DNA of 8,948 nucleotides from an uncultured Blautia sp. (GTDB taxonomy: Bacteria > Bacillota > Clostridia > Lachnospirales > Lachnospiraceae). Positions 1-6,245 of the stretch are shown here, piece by piece. Where the stretch lies: NCBI GenBank assembly GCA_902476765.1, contig CABSEJ010000129.1, positions 1 to 8,948 of the forward strand, in the 5' to 3' direction. Each line of letters begins with the position of its first letter. Positions within the stretch are counted from its first letter, which is position 1. The position numbers and the translations under genes were made by a program. A model generated the notes under the pieces. It searched no databases and had not been told where the DNA came from. It saw only the letters and a program-made list of their open reading frames with translations.

Positions 1-870
1 AGTATAATAGACCAGTGTCAGAACCGGTACGGAAAGATGTGGGAATGTCCGGATTTCTTTTTCCTGGATGGGAAGGCTGTATTGTTGACTTCACCTCAGG
101 ATATGGAGGCAGAGGACTTGGAGTTTCACAGTGGAAACGGTACCCTGTGCGTTGTGGGAACCTGCAGCAAAGAGGATTGGGTGCTTCACCGGGAACAGGT
201 GCAGGCCATTGACTACGGGCTGGATTTCTATGCCCCTCAGACAACTCTGACTCCAGACGGACGACGGGTGATGGTGGCCTGGCTCCAGTCCTGGGACAAC
301 TATCTTTCCCCGGAGAGTTTGTATTGGGGAGGCATGATGACCATTCCCAGGGAGCTTTCTGTAAAAGAGGGCAGACTGTACCAGAATCCGGTTCGGGAGC
401 TGGAAAAATATCATGGAAAGAAAACTATAGCAGAAAAGATTCCGGTGCAGGAAAAGCAGAGCCTGGAAGGGGTACAGGGAAGGCAGATAGACCTTACTCT
501 GGAGCTTCAGGGAGATGAATATGAAAGCTTTACCATCTATCTGGCGATGAAGGAGCGGCATTTTACTAAAGTTACCTATGACAGAACACAGGGAATCCTT
601 ACCTTTGACCGAAGACATTCCGGAACCAGGAGAGATTTTATCCATACCAGGGAAATGGCAGTGGAAGAAAAAGAAGGAAAATTAAAGCTGCGGATTCTCA
701 TAGACAAATACTCAGTGGAAATTTTTGTAAATGACGGAGAGAAGGCCATGACCTCCCTGGTCTATACAGAATTGGATGCTCAGGAGATTGCCTTTGAGGC
801 AAAAGGGCAGGCCATTCTTTCCCTGTGCTGCTGTCAGATGGAGAAATATCCGGATTCCTATCACAAGTGA
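1..870 (+). CDS. Sucrose-6-phosphate hydrolase (GH32 invertase), 5'-truncated by the window edge
   Basis: This enzyme should hydrolyse sucrose-6-phosphate, delivered by a sugar PTS, to glucose-6-phosphate and fructose in the cytoplasm. The frame is open from base 1, so only the last 289 residues are present. The fragment holds the GH32 signature MWECPDFF at residues 13-20, in which Glu15 is the expected acid/base catalyst. It also has DYGLDFYAPQT at residues 71-81, the MTIPREL strand at 113-119, and the C-terminal beta-sandwich with DKYSVEIFVNDGE at 235-247. The N-terminal nucleophile motif (WMNDPNG type) and the RDP motif must lie upstream of the window. The fructokinase starts 20 nt after the stop, which fits a sucrose-use operon. 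The preference for sucrose-6-phosphate over other fructosides is inferred from the family and this neighbour. The Met at base 37 is internal to the gene and is not a start. Family assignment is very secure. Confidence 0.93.
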   Translation, partial: SIIDQCQNRYGKMWECPDFFFLDGKAVLLTSPQDMEAEDLEFHSGNGTLCVVGTCSKEDWVLHREQVQAIDYGLDFYAPQTTLTPDGRRVMVAWLQSWDNYLSPESLYWGGMMTIPRELSVKEGRLYQNPVRELEKYHGKKTIAEKIPVQEKQSLEGVQGRQIDLTLELQGDEYESFTIYLAMKERHFTKVTYDRTQGILTFDRRHSGTRRDFIHTREMAVEEKEGKLKLRILIDKYSVEIFVNDGEKAMTSLVYTELDAQEIAFEAKGQAILSLCCCQMEKYPDSYHK

Positions 871-876
871 AAAATT

Positions 877-882
877 AAGGAG
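877..882 (+). promoter_or_regulatory. Ribosome binding site of the fructokinase gene
   Basis: AAGGAG sits 8 nt before the ATG at 891, inside the 20-nt gap after the GH32 gene. It supports that start and shows no room for a separate promoter, so the two genes are probably cotranscribed. Confidence 0.8.
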
Positions 883-890
883 TTAAGATT

Positions 891-1856
891 ATGAATAAAA
901 TATTTGATGTAATCGCACTGGGAGAACTGTTGATTGATTTTACGGAAAACGGAGTCAGCAGTCAGGGAAATCCCATTTTTGAGGCTAATCCGGGAGGCGC
1001 TCCCTGCAATGTGCTTGCCATGCTTAATAAGCTGGGTAAAAAAACTTCTTTTTTGGGTGTGGTAGGAAAGGACCGGTTTGGGATTTCCCTGCGGGCTGCT
1101 TTAGAAGAGCAGAACATAGATACCAGCCATCTTTATGAAGATCCGGAAGTGCATACCACCCTGGCTTTTGTCCATACCTTTGAAGACGGAGACAGAGATT
1201 TTGCTTTTTACCGAAATCCTGGAGCGGATATGATGCTGGGGGAAGAACAGATTCAGGAGGACTATATCATTTCTGCCAAAGCCCTCCATTATGGAACCCT
1301 GTCCATGACCCATGAGAGAGCCAGAAAAGCTACCAGAAAGGCCATTGAAATTGGGAAAGAAGCAGGACTTTTGCTTTCTTTTGACCCGAACCTGCGTCCT
1401 CCCCTCTGGCAGACTTTGGAAGAGGCGAAAGAGCAGATAGCTTACGGACTGTCAAAATGTGATTTGTTGAAAATCTCTGAGGAGGAGCTGGAGTTTATGA
1501 CCGGCATCCGGGATATCCGGAAAGGCGCTCACAAATTACTGGAAGAATATCCAAACCTTCAGCTTATGAATGTGACTATGGGAAAAGAAGGAAGCATGGC
1601 TTTCCATGAAGGACAAGAGGTGTTTCAGCCTCCGTTTTTACAGGAAAGCACTATAGAGACTACCGGTGCAGGGGATACCTTTGGTGCCTGTGCCCTGAAC
1701 TATGTGCTGGAACATGGAATCCGGGGACTGACAGAGAAAAATCTGCAGGAAATGTTACGCTTTGCTAACGGGGCTTCCTCGCTGGTTACAACTAAGAAAG
1801 GGGCACTGGGCATTATGCCGGAAAAAGAAGAGATTCAGACCTTTATCCGCAGATAA
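891..1856 (+). CDS. scrK: Fructokinase (PfkB-family carbohydrate kinase)
   Basis: A cytoplasmic ATP-dependent sugar kinase, expected to phosphorylate the fructose released by the preceding invertase to fructose-6-phosphate. The 321-residue length is normal for bacterial PfkB fructokinases. Visible motifs are the N-terminal GELLIDF strand (residues 11-17), the first PfkB signature with NPGGAPCNVL (33-42), DPNLRPPLW (165-173), which is typical of fructokinases, and the second signature TTGAGDTFGA (257-266). In the second signature GAGD forms the anion hole and Asp262 is the expected catalytic base. The start is fixed by AAGGAG 8 nt upstream of the ATG. The gene lies 20 nt after the GH32 gene on the same strand. 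Fructose as substrate is inferred from the motif pattern and operon context; other PfkB sugars such as ribose or 2-keto-3-deoxygluconate are less likely. The symbol follows common usage for sucrose operons (cscK and frk are alternatives). Confidence 0.92.
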   Translation: MNKIFDVIALGELLIDFTENGVSSQGNPIFEANPGGAPCNVLAMLNKLGKKTSFLGVVGKDRFGISLRAALEEQNIDTSHLYEDPEVHTTLAFVHTFEDGDRDFAFYRNPGADMMLGEEQIQEDYIISAKALHYGTLSMTHERARKATRKAIEIGKEAGLLLSFDPNLRPPLWQTLEEAKEQIAYGLSKCDLLKISEEELEFMTGIRDIRKGAHKLLEEYPNLQLMNVTMGKEGSMAFHEGQEVFQPPFLQESTIETTGAGDTFGACALNYVLEHGIRGLTEKNLQEMLRFANGASSLVTTKKGALGIMPEKEEIQTFIRR

Positions 1857-1908
1857 AAGCATTTTGCGGGATAGCTTTCAACGATTTAGAAGGCAAAGAA
1901 GGATAGGT

Positions 1909-1936
1909 AAGAATAGCAAAATAAGAATAGTAAAAT
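1909..1936. repeat. Two tandem copies of a 14-bp A-rich unit
   Basis: AAGAATAGCAAAAT (1909-1922) is followed directly by AAGAATAGTAAAAT (1923-1936), with one mismatch. It lies just before the terminator dyad in the convergent gap and may simply be slippage-derived low-complexity sequence. No function can be assigned. Confidence 0.7.
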
Positions 1937-1938
1937 AT

Positions 1939-2007
1939 AAGTAGTTATAGTAGGGATATTTAGAGAGACAAGGTTACTCCATTTATCTATACTATAACTA
2001 CTTTTTT
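1939..2007. terminator. Bidirectional terminator-like dyad between convergent genes
   Basis: The arms AAGTAGTTATAGTA (1939-1952) and TACTATAACTACTT (1990-2003) are perfect 14-bp inverted repeats. The right arm runs into TTTTTT (2002-2007), giving a U-tract for + strand transcripts from the fructokinase gene. On the - strand the dyad is followed by an AU-rich stretch containing four U residues, which would serve the ATPase gene. The 37-nt loop and the AT-rich stem are unusual for an efficient intrinsic terminator, so strength is uncertain. The rest of the 1857-2022 gap holds only the small tandem repeat. Confidence 0.6.
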
Positions 2008-2022
2008 GCGTAAATTTCTACG

Positions 2023-3345
2023 TTATACCTCTTTTCCTAACAGATAATCAACAAACTGCTGGGCAGTTCTGCCGGACAGGCCGCCGTGGCGCAGTTCCCA
2101 GGCGTTGGCCCGGAGAAGAAGTTCTTCCTCAGGCATGGTAATGCCGTTGCGTCTGGCCAGGGTCAGGACGATTTCCTGGAATTCCTTTTTATCAGGTGAA
2201 CCGAAATAAATGGTTACGCCGAAACGGTATACCAGAGACAGCTTTTCCTGTACCGTGTCGCTGGTGTGAAGCTCGTCGTCCCGGTCTGCTTTATCACTGT
2301 AATGCTCCCGTACCAGGTGGCGGCGGTTGGAGGTTGCATATATAAGAATGTTGTCCGGTTTACGTTCCAGTCCGCCTTCGATTACGGCTTTCAGATATTT
2401 ATATTCCACCTCAAAATCCTCAAAGGATAAATCGTCCATATAAATAATAAATTTATAATGTCTGTTTTTTAACTGGGCAATCACATCGTTTAAGTCCTTG
2501 AATTGATGCTTATATACCTCAATAATCCGCAGACCCTGGTCATAATACTGATTCAAAATGGCTTTGATACAGGAGGATTTTCCTGTGCCGGCATCTCCGA
2601 AAAGCAGGCAATTATTGGCCGGGCGGCCCTTAAGGAAAGCTTCTGTATTATCTATGAGCTTTTTCTTGGCGATTTCGTAACCTACCAAGTCATCCAGTTT
2701 TACATGGGCTATACGGGCAATGGGAACTATTCGTACCTTTTCATCTCCCGGACCATGCTCCAGACGGAAGGCCTTATGAAGCCCAAGTTTTCCTACACCG
2801 TAATCCTTATAAAATTCAATCATATGGGCCATGAATTCCTCCGGAGAATCAGAGGAGGCCAGCAGTACGCTTAAATCACAGAGTCGGTTGCGGATTCTCT
2901 CATTAAATTGTTTGCTGCTGTTTTTTACATTTTTGTAATCGCTAATAAGACGGCAGCAGGAAGAGACTCCATAGAAATCCTCGAAAGAGGCAAAATCAAA
3001 ATTAAATAAATCTTTAAAAATAGTAAAATCGTGGAGAGCAAGCTGGTTGATGGTTCCCTCCGCCTGTCCTGTGATTTCGCAGGCCGTGCTGAATGCGTTT
3101 TCGTGATTGGCCAGCAGAAAGGTCAGGTAATTGTGCCACAGATTTCCGGTAAAGCCGTAGGCTCCGGCCATTTCCACCAGCCGGTTCATACAGCTGTAGA
3201 AAAGAGGTTTTGATTTGTCCGGGTCTTCCGGCTCTTTACAACAGATTTCCAGAGCAGCAGACATATCTTTGAGAATATCTCCCTGCTGAAAATCCCGGTA
3301 TAAAATACATTCTTCTATATTAAACATAAGCATTTGTCCTTTCAT
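2023..3345 (-). CDS. DUF815-family AAA+ ATPase, function unknown
   Basis: A cytoplasmic P-loop ATPase of about 440 residues. The C-terminal half matches the DUF815 pattern. With numbering from the ATG at 3345, it has LDDLVGYEIAKKKL (about 217-230), Walker A GDAGTGKSS (250-258), a Walker B stretch FIIYMDDLSFE (299-309) and a sensor-1-like YATSNRRHL (336-344). The N-terminal 200 residues have no motif I recognise. The cellular role of DUF815 proteins is not established, and none is proposed here. Start choice: the frame stays open to a GTG at 3390, but that would overlap a possible promoter. ATG 3345 has AAAGGGA 11 to 17 nt upstream on the coding strand (7-nt spacer). ATG 3327 has AAAGGA with a 9-nt spacer and is a real alternative, 18 nt shorter. 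The gene follows pheA on the same strand after about 86 nt and ends against a convergent terminator. Confidence 0.85.
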   Translation of the reverse strand: MKGQMLMFNIEECILYRDFQQGDILKDMSAALEICCKEPEDPDKSKPLFYSCMNRLVEMAGAYGFTGNLWHNYLTFLLANHENAFSTACEITGQAEGTINQLALHDFTIFKDLFNFDFASFEDFYGVSSCCRLISDYKNVKNSSKQFNERIRNRLCDLSVLLASSDSPEEFMAHMIEFYKDYGVGKLGLHKAFRLEHGPGDEKVRIVPIARIAHVKLDDLVGYEIAKKKLIDNTEAFLKGRPANNCLLFGDAGTGKSSCIKAILNQYYDQGLRIIEVYKHQFKDLNDVIAQLKNRHYKFIIYMDDLSFEDFEVEYKYLKAVIEGGLERKPDNILIYATSNRRHLVREHYSDKADRDDELHTSDTVQEKLSLVYRFGVTIYFGSPDKKEFQEIVLTLARRNGITMPEEELLLRANAWELRHGGLSGRTAQQFVDYLLGKEV

Positions 3346-3381
3346 ACATGGATCTGTCCCTTTAAGTGAAACTTGAGAATA

Positions 3382-3409
3382 TTTATACACTTTATTGTGC
3401 AGTCTGCAA
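3382..3409 (-). promoter_or_regulatory. Possible promoter of the DUF815 ATPase gene
   Basis: Reading the - strand, TTGCAG (3409-3404) and TATAAA (3387-3382) are 16 nt apart. Transcription would begin near 3375, about 30 nt before the ATG at 3345. The -35 matches consensus only partly, so this is tentative. If real, the ATPase is not solely dependent on read-through from pheA, and the upstream GTG at 3390 cannot be its start. Confidence 0.35.
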
Positions 3410-3431
3410 TTTCATGGAACAGCTCTGTTCT

Positions 3432-4562
3432 TTAATAATTTCCGTGTATCCGCAGATGCCTGGATTCAGCTTTCAGCCCAAGCAAAGCGTTTTTTACAGC
3501 GCTTTCGCTGAGATTTCCCTCAAAATCCAGGAAAAAACGGTATTCCCAATTACGGTTGGGAATGGGACGGGACTCTATTTTTGTCATATTCAGCCCATTG
3601 TAAATGAAGTGGGAAAGACTGTTGTAGAGGCTTCCGCTTTCATGAGGCAGTTCATAGCTGACGCTGATTTTTCCTGCGTTTTTGCAGTAGATTTTATTTT
3701 TTGTTACGATAATGAATCGTGTGGAATTTCCGGCATTGGTGTAGATTCCTTCCTGGAGGATGGACAGGCCGAAAAATTTGGCGGCAAAGGGGCTGGCAAT
3801 GGCCGCCTTGCTTATATCTTGTTCCTGGGCGATTTTTTTAGCGGCTCCTGCAGTGTTGCCAAATTCGTGGACATTCCATTCCTTATGCCCGGCCAGAAAT
3901 TCTCTGCACTGCATAAGCGCCTGTGGATGAGAATATACGTCTTTTATATCATCTAAAGCGGCCTGGGGCAGACCTACCAGAGCGTGCTGGCAGGGGATAA
4001 TCTGTTCTCCTACTATCACATGATCGTATTCGGTCAATAAATCATAATTATCCTGGACGATTCCCGCAGTGGAATTTTCAATGGGAAGCACGGCATAATC
4101 CGCATTTCCCCGGCGAATAGCTTCCATGGCCTCTTTCCAGGTGTCTACATGGAAACTCTGGATCCCGTCACCAAAAAAGGCGTGCATAGCCGCATAGCTG
4201 TAGGCTCCCTCCACCCCCTGGAAGACCACGGTAACACCTTCCTTATTCAGATGCTCTACAGGACAGAAGCCAAAAGAATCTCCGGACTCTGCCTGGGTAA
4301 TCAGCTGGTATTGGCGCTTTCTGCTGATAGACATAATCTGCTGATACAGTTCCTGGACGCCGATGCGGTTGAACTGGCTGTGAGCCTTTCCGCCCAGGGT
4401 GCTTAGTTTTTCCAGTTCCCTCTCTCTGTCAAAAACAGGCTTCTTGTTTTCTATTTTATATCGAGCTACATTTTCTGAGAGTGTCATTCTTTTTTCAAAC
4501 AGCTCCACAATCTGGCTGTCAATAGCGTCGATTTCCTCTCTTATCTTTGTCAGATCTGACAT
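3432..4562 (-). CDS. pheA: Bifunctional chorismate mutase / prephenate dehydratase (P-protein)
   Basis: This enzyme catalyses two consecutive steps of phenylalanine synthesis in the cytoplasm: chorismate to prephenate, then prephenate to phenylpyruvate. Its 376 residues are normal for a fused P-protein. Residues 1 to about 88 are an AroQ-type chorismate mutase helix domain, with the Arg8, Arg25, Lys36 and DRERE (45-49) positions expected for the active site. Residues about 111-286 are the prephenate dehydratase domain, with VVFQGVEGAYS at its start, PIENSTAGIV (160-169) and the catalytic-site NSTRF (279-283). Residues about 298-376 form an ACT domain with ESGSL (308-312) and KIESRP (328-333), the usual Phe-binding elements, so feedback inhibition by phenylalanine is expected. 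AGAGAGG lies 8 nt before the ATG. The leader holds dyads and a possible short leader frame, described separately. Assignment is very secure. Confidence 0.96.
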   Translation of the reverse strand: MSDLTKIREEIDAIDSQIVELFEKRMTLSENVARYKIENKKPVFDRERELEKLSTLGGKAHSQFNRIGVQELYQQIMSISRKRQYQLITQAESGDSFGFCPVEHLNKEGVTVVFQGVEGAYSYAAMHAFFGDGIQSFHVDTWKEAMEAIRRGNADYAVLPIENSTAGIVQDNYDLLTEYDHVIVGEQIIPCQHALVGLPQAALDDIKDVYSHPQALMQCREFLAGHKEWNVHEFGNTAGAAKKIAQEQDISKAAIASPFAAKFFGLSILQEGIYTNAGNSTRFIIVTKNKIYCKNAGKISVSYELPHESGSLYNSLSHFIYNGLNMTKIESRPIPNRNWEYRFFLDFEGNLSESAVKNALLGLKAESRHLRIHGNY

Positions 4563-4570
4563 TACGGGTA

Positions 4571-4577
4571 CCTCTCT
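4571..4577 (-). promoter_or_regulatory. Ribosome binding site of pheA
   Basis: AGAGAGG on the - strand lies 8 nt before the pheA ATG at 4562. It supports that start. Confidence 0.65.
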
Positions 4578-4605
4578 GTTTCTTCTGAATTGTATATACC
4601 CTCTG

Positions 4606-4632
4606 TGTACAAGGTGTTTGGCTTTTTGTACA
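4606..4632. promoter_or_regulatory. Dyad TGTACAA-N13-TTGTACA in the pheA leader
   Basis: The 7-bp arms at 4606-4612 and 4626-4632 are perfect inverted repeats. The site is 44 bp before the pheA start. It could be an operator or an RNA hairpin in the pheA leader. No U-tract follows on the pheA strand, so it is not a terminator in that direction. Confidence 0.4.
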
Positions 4633-4639
4633 TGGCAGG

Positions 4640-4665
4640 TAATTATGATAAAAACATCATAATTA
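4640..4665. promoter_or_regulatory. Dyad TAATTATGAT-N6-ATCATAATTA, operator-like
   Basis: The perfect 10-bp arms (4640-4649 and 4656-4665) are separated by AAAAAC. The arms contain -10-like hexamers (TATGAT on both strands, CATAAT on the pheA strand), so a bound regulator would overlap a possible promoter. I found no convincing -35 at 16-18 nt on either strand. A repressor or activator site is the favoured reading; a simple hairpin is the alternative. Confidence 0.45.
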
Positions 4666-4677
4666 AGATATTACAAC

Positions 4678-4691
4678 CAGCGCCGGCGCTG
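4678..4691. promoter_or_regulatory. Perfect 14-bp GC-rich palindrome CAGCGCCGGCGCTG
   Basis: A loopless, fully symmetric 14-bp palindrome of almost pure G and C stands out in an AT-rich divergent intergenic region. Without a loop it cannot easily be an RNA hairpin, so a dimeric DNA-binding protein site is the most natural explanation. No known regulator consensus was recognised. Confidence 0.4.
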
Positions 4692-4778
4692 TGCAAGCAT
4701 TTTGTATAAAATCCGTCAGAAAATTCCATACTCTATACCAAAACAAACATGGCTGGCTTTCCAACGGAATCCGTCATG

Positions 4779-4786
4779 AAAGGAGG
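4779..4786 (+). promoter_or_regulatory. Strong ribosome binding site that fixes a GTG start
   Basis: AAAGGAGG lies 8 nt before the GTG at 4795. It is the near-ideal anti-16S match and decides for this frame over the overlapping frame opened by the ATGs at 4749 and 4776. Confidence 0.8.
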
Positions 4787-4794
4787 AGCTTTTT

Positions 4795-5193
4795 GTGAAA
4801 GGCGATTTTTTGAAATGCGGCGCCATGGGATGGTGCCTGGAGATTCTCTGGACCGGTATCCATGCAGCGGGAAAGAAAGAGTGGAAGATGATTGGACAAT
4901 CCTCTCTCTGGATGTTTCCTATTTATGGTATGGCCTCCTGTATCCGTCCTATTTCCAGAGGACTGAAAAAAGTGCCTGTGCTGCTTAGGGGGAGTCTTTA
5001 TATGACCGGAATTTTTGCGGCGGAGTTTGGCACCGGCATGGTATTGAAGCATTACCATGTATGCCCCTGGGACTATAGCCAAAGTCCATTTAATTATAAG
5101 GGAGTTATACGGCTGGACTATGCGCCTGTGTGGTTCTGCACAGGGCTGATTTTTGAAAAGCTGCTGTCTGGTAAGGAAGCTTCCTCTTCTTGA
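4795..5193 (+). CDS. Small integral membrane protein, putative ABC transporter permease (CmpB/PF06541-like)
   Basis: A 132-residue hydrophobic protein with four likely membrane segments at about residues 8-23, 33-52, 63-85 and 107-124. The sequence pattern SSLWMFPIYGMAS (36-48), RGSLYMTGIFAAEFGTG (65-81), CPWDYS (90-95) and RLDYAPVWFCTGLIFEKL (106-123) resembles the clostridial family annotated as putative ABC transporter type permease CmpB. This recognition is from memory of the family pattern. The transported substrate is unknown and no ATPase partner is next to it, so the transport role is a family label rather than a demonstrated function. It starts with GTG after an excellent AAAGGAGG site. 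It stands alone between the divergent pheA and the pyrB promoter, with no clear promoter of its own and no terminator found after it. Confidence 0.75.
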   Translation: MKGDFLKCGAMGWCLEILWTGIHAAGKKEWKMIGQSSLWMFPIYGMASCIRPISRGLKKVPVLLRGSLYMTGIFAAEFGTGMVLKHYHVCPWDYSQSPFNYKGVIRLDYAPVWFCTGLIFEKLLSGKEASSS

Positions 5194-5254
5194 GACGGCT
5201 TCTGAAGGATTTCTTTCAAGGGGGTAAAAGGCAGGTGAATTGTATCGAAAATTC

Positions 5255-5283
5255 TTGAAATGAGCCGGGAACTGGTATATGAT
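5255..5283 (+). promoter_or_regulatory. Sigma-A promoter of pyrBI
   Basis: TTGAAA (5255-5260) and TATGAT (5278-5283) are separated by exactly 17 nt, a close match to the housekeeping promoter consensus. The transcript would start near 5290, leaving a leader of about 28 nt. That is too short for a PyrR-type attenuator. An inverted repeat TTTCAAG (5214-5220) / CTTGAAA (5254-5260) overlaps the -35. Confidence 0.7.
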
Positions 5284-5306
5284 AGTAGAAAAGTCAAAAA
5301 ATACAC

Positions 5307-5312
5307 AGGAGG
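5307..5312 (+). promoter_or_regulatory. Ribosome binding site of pyrB
   Basis: AGGAGG lies 6 nt before the ATG at 5319 and supports that start. Confidence 0.8.
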
Positions 5313-5318
5313 TAATCT

Positions 5319-6245
5319 ATGAGACACTTAATGAGTCCGTTGGATTTATCCGTAGAGGAGTTGTATAAAGTTCTGGATTTGGCTCATGACATTGAGGAAA
5401 ATCCGGAAAAATACGCTCATAAATGCGAGGGAAAGATTCTGGCTACTTTGTTCTATGAGCCAAGTACCCGTACAAGGCTTAGCTTTGAATCAGCTATGCT
5501 CCGTCTTGGCGGAAAGGTGCTGGGCTTTTCCAGCGCAGATTCCAGCTCAGCAGCGAAAGGAGAGAGTGTGGCGGATACTATCCGGGTGGTTTCCAGCTAT
5601 GCAGATATCTGTGCCATGCGCCATCCCAAGGAGGGGGCGCCTTTGGTGGCTTCCATGGCATCCCAGATTCCGGTTATCAATGCAGGAGACGGAGGACATC
5701 AGCACCCTACCCAGACCCTTACAGATTTACTTACCATCCGTTCCTTAAAAGGAAGGCTGGATAATATTACCATAGGTCTTTGCGGAGATTTAAAATTCGG
5801 AAGAACCGTACATTCACTGATTGAAGCTCTGGTCCGCTATGAAGGTGTGAAATTTGTCTTGATTTCCCCGGAAGAGCTGAGGATTCCCGACTATATCCGT
5901 GAGGATGTACTGAAGGCCAGCGGCCACGAATTCCAAGAGGTGGAGCGTTTAGAGGATGCTTTGCCTGAATTGGACTTGCTCTATATGACAAGAGTGCAGA
6001 AGGAAAGATTTTTCAATGAAGAAGATTATGTAAGGATGAAGGACTTCTATATTTTGGATAAGGCAAAGATGGAGCTGGCCAGACCGGATATGCTGGTGCT
6101 GCATCCCCTGCCCAGAGTCAATGAGATTTCCGTTGAAGTGGATTCCGACCCCAGGGCCGCTTACTTTAAGCAGGCAGATTACGGGGTGAAAGTTCGTATG
6201 GCGCTGATTCTCAGCTTATTGGGATTGGGGGTAGAGTTATGTTAA
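5319..6245 (+). CDS. pyrB: Aspartate carbamoyltransferase, catalytic subunit
   Basis: Catalyses carbamoyl phosphate plus L-aspartate to N-carbamoyl-aspartate, the committed step of pyrimidine synthesis, as the catalytic trimer of an ATCase holoenzyme. The length of 308 residues is typical. Visible motifs are the carbamoyl-phosphate site STRTRLSFE (49-57), the AKGES loop with Lys80 reaching the neighbouring subunit (79-83), RHP (101-103), HQHPTQTLTDL (127-137), the aspartate-domain YMTRVQKER (222-230) and LHPLPRVNEI (261-270). All expected catalytic residues appear intact. A good promoter and AGGAGG site precede it, and it overlaps the regulatory subunit gene by 7 nt, suggesting translational coupling and balanced subunit synthesis. 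The pairing with pyrI means the enzyme is probably allosterically controlled by nucleotides. Confidence 0.97.
   Translation: MRHLMSPLDLSVEELYKVLDLAHDIEENPEKYAHKCEGKILATLFYEPSTRTRLSFESAMLRLGGKVLGFSSADSSSAAKGESVADTIRVVSSYADICAMRHPKEGAPLVASMASQIPVINAGDGGHQHPTQTLTDLLTIRSLKGRLDNITIGLCGDLKFGRTVHSLIEALVRYEGVKFVLISPEELRIPDYIREDVLKASGHEFQEVERLEDALPELDLLYMTRVQKERFFNEEDYVRMKDFYILDKAKMELARPDMLVLHPLPRVNEISVEVDSDPRAAYFKQADYGVKVRMALILSLLGLGVELC

Larger units (their letters stand above)
4562..4633 (-). other. Candidate 23-codon Tyr-rich leader reading frame upstream of pheA
   Basis: On the - strand an ATG at 4633 opens a 23-codon frame that ends with TAA, sharing its last base with the pheA start (TAATG). 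Four of its codons are TAC (Tyr at positions 2, 9, 14 and 22); there is no Phe. It contains the TGTACAA/TTGTACA dyad and the pheA ribosome binding site. No ribosome binding site precedes its own ATG, so translation is doubtful and the frame may be accidental. Confidence 0.2.

Noticed and set aside
91..645. A 184-codon open frame on the - strand
   Set aside because: It is antisense to the conserved GH32 coding region and shows no protein family features.
1939..2003. A miniature inverted-repeat transposable element
   Set aside because: Only 65 bp long, with no target-site duplication seen at the ends, and it sits exactly where a terminator is expected between convergent genes.
3346..3390. GTG at 3390 as start of the DUF815 ATPase
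   Set aside because: No ribosome binding site at suitable spacing, and the candidate -10 box overlaps it. The ATGs at 3345 and 3327 both have better sites.
3417..3430. GAACAG-CT-CTGTTC as a LexA/DinR box after pheA
   Set aside because: The Gram-positive SOS box needs GAAC-N4-GTTC; here the spacing is N6. It also lies at the 3' end of pheA rather than at a promoter of a repair gene.
3366..3956. A 196-codon open frame on the + strand
   Set aside because: It lies antisense to pheA, whose domains are fully recognisable. Its translation shows no family features and it has no convincing ribosome binding site.
4563..4794. T-box riboswitch in the pheA leader (GGTACC near the start codon resembles part of the T-box sequence)
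   Set aside because: The leader lacks the conserved T-box sequence, a specifier stem and a terminator hairpin, and it is too short.
5173..5254. Terminator after the small membrane protein gene
   Set aside because: Only a loopless GGAAGCTTCC palindrome and weak pairings are present, with no stem followed by a U-tract.
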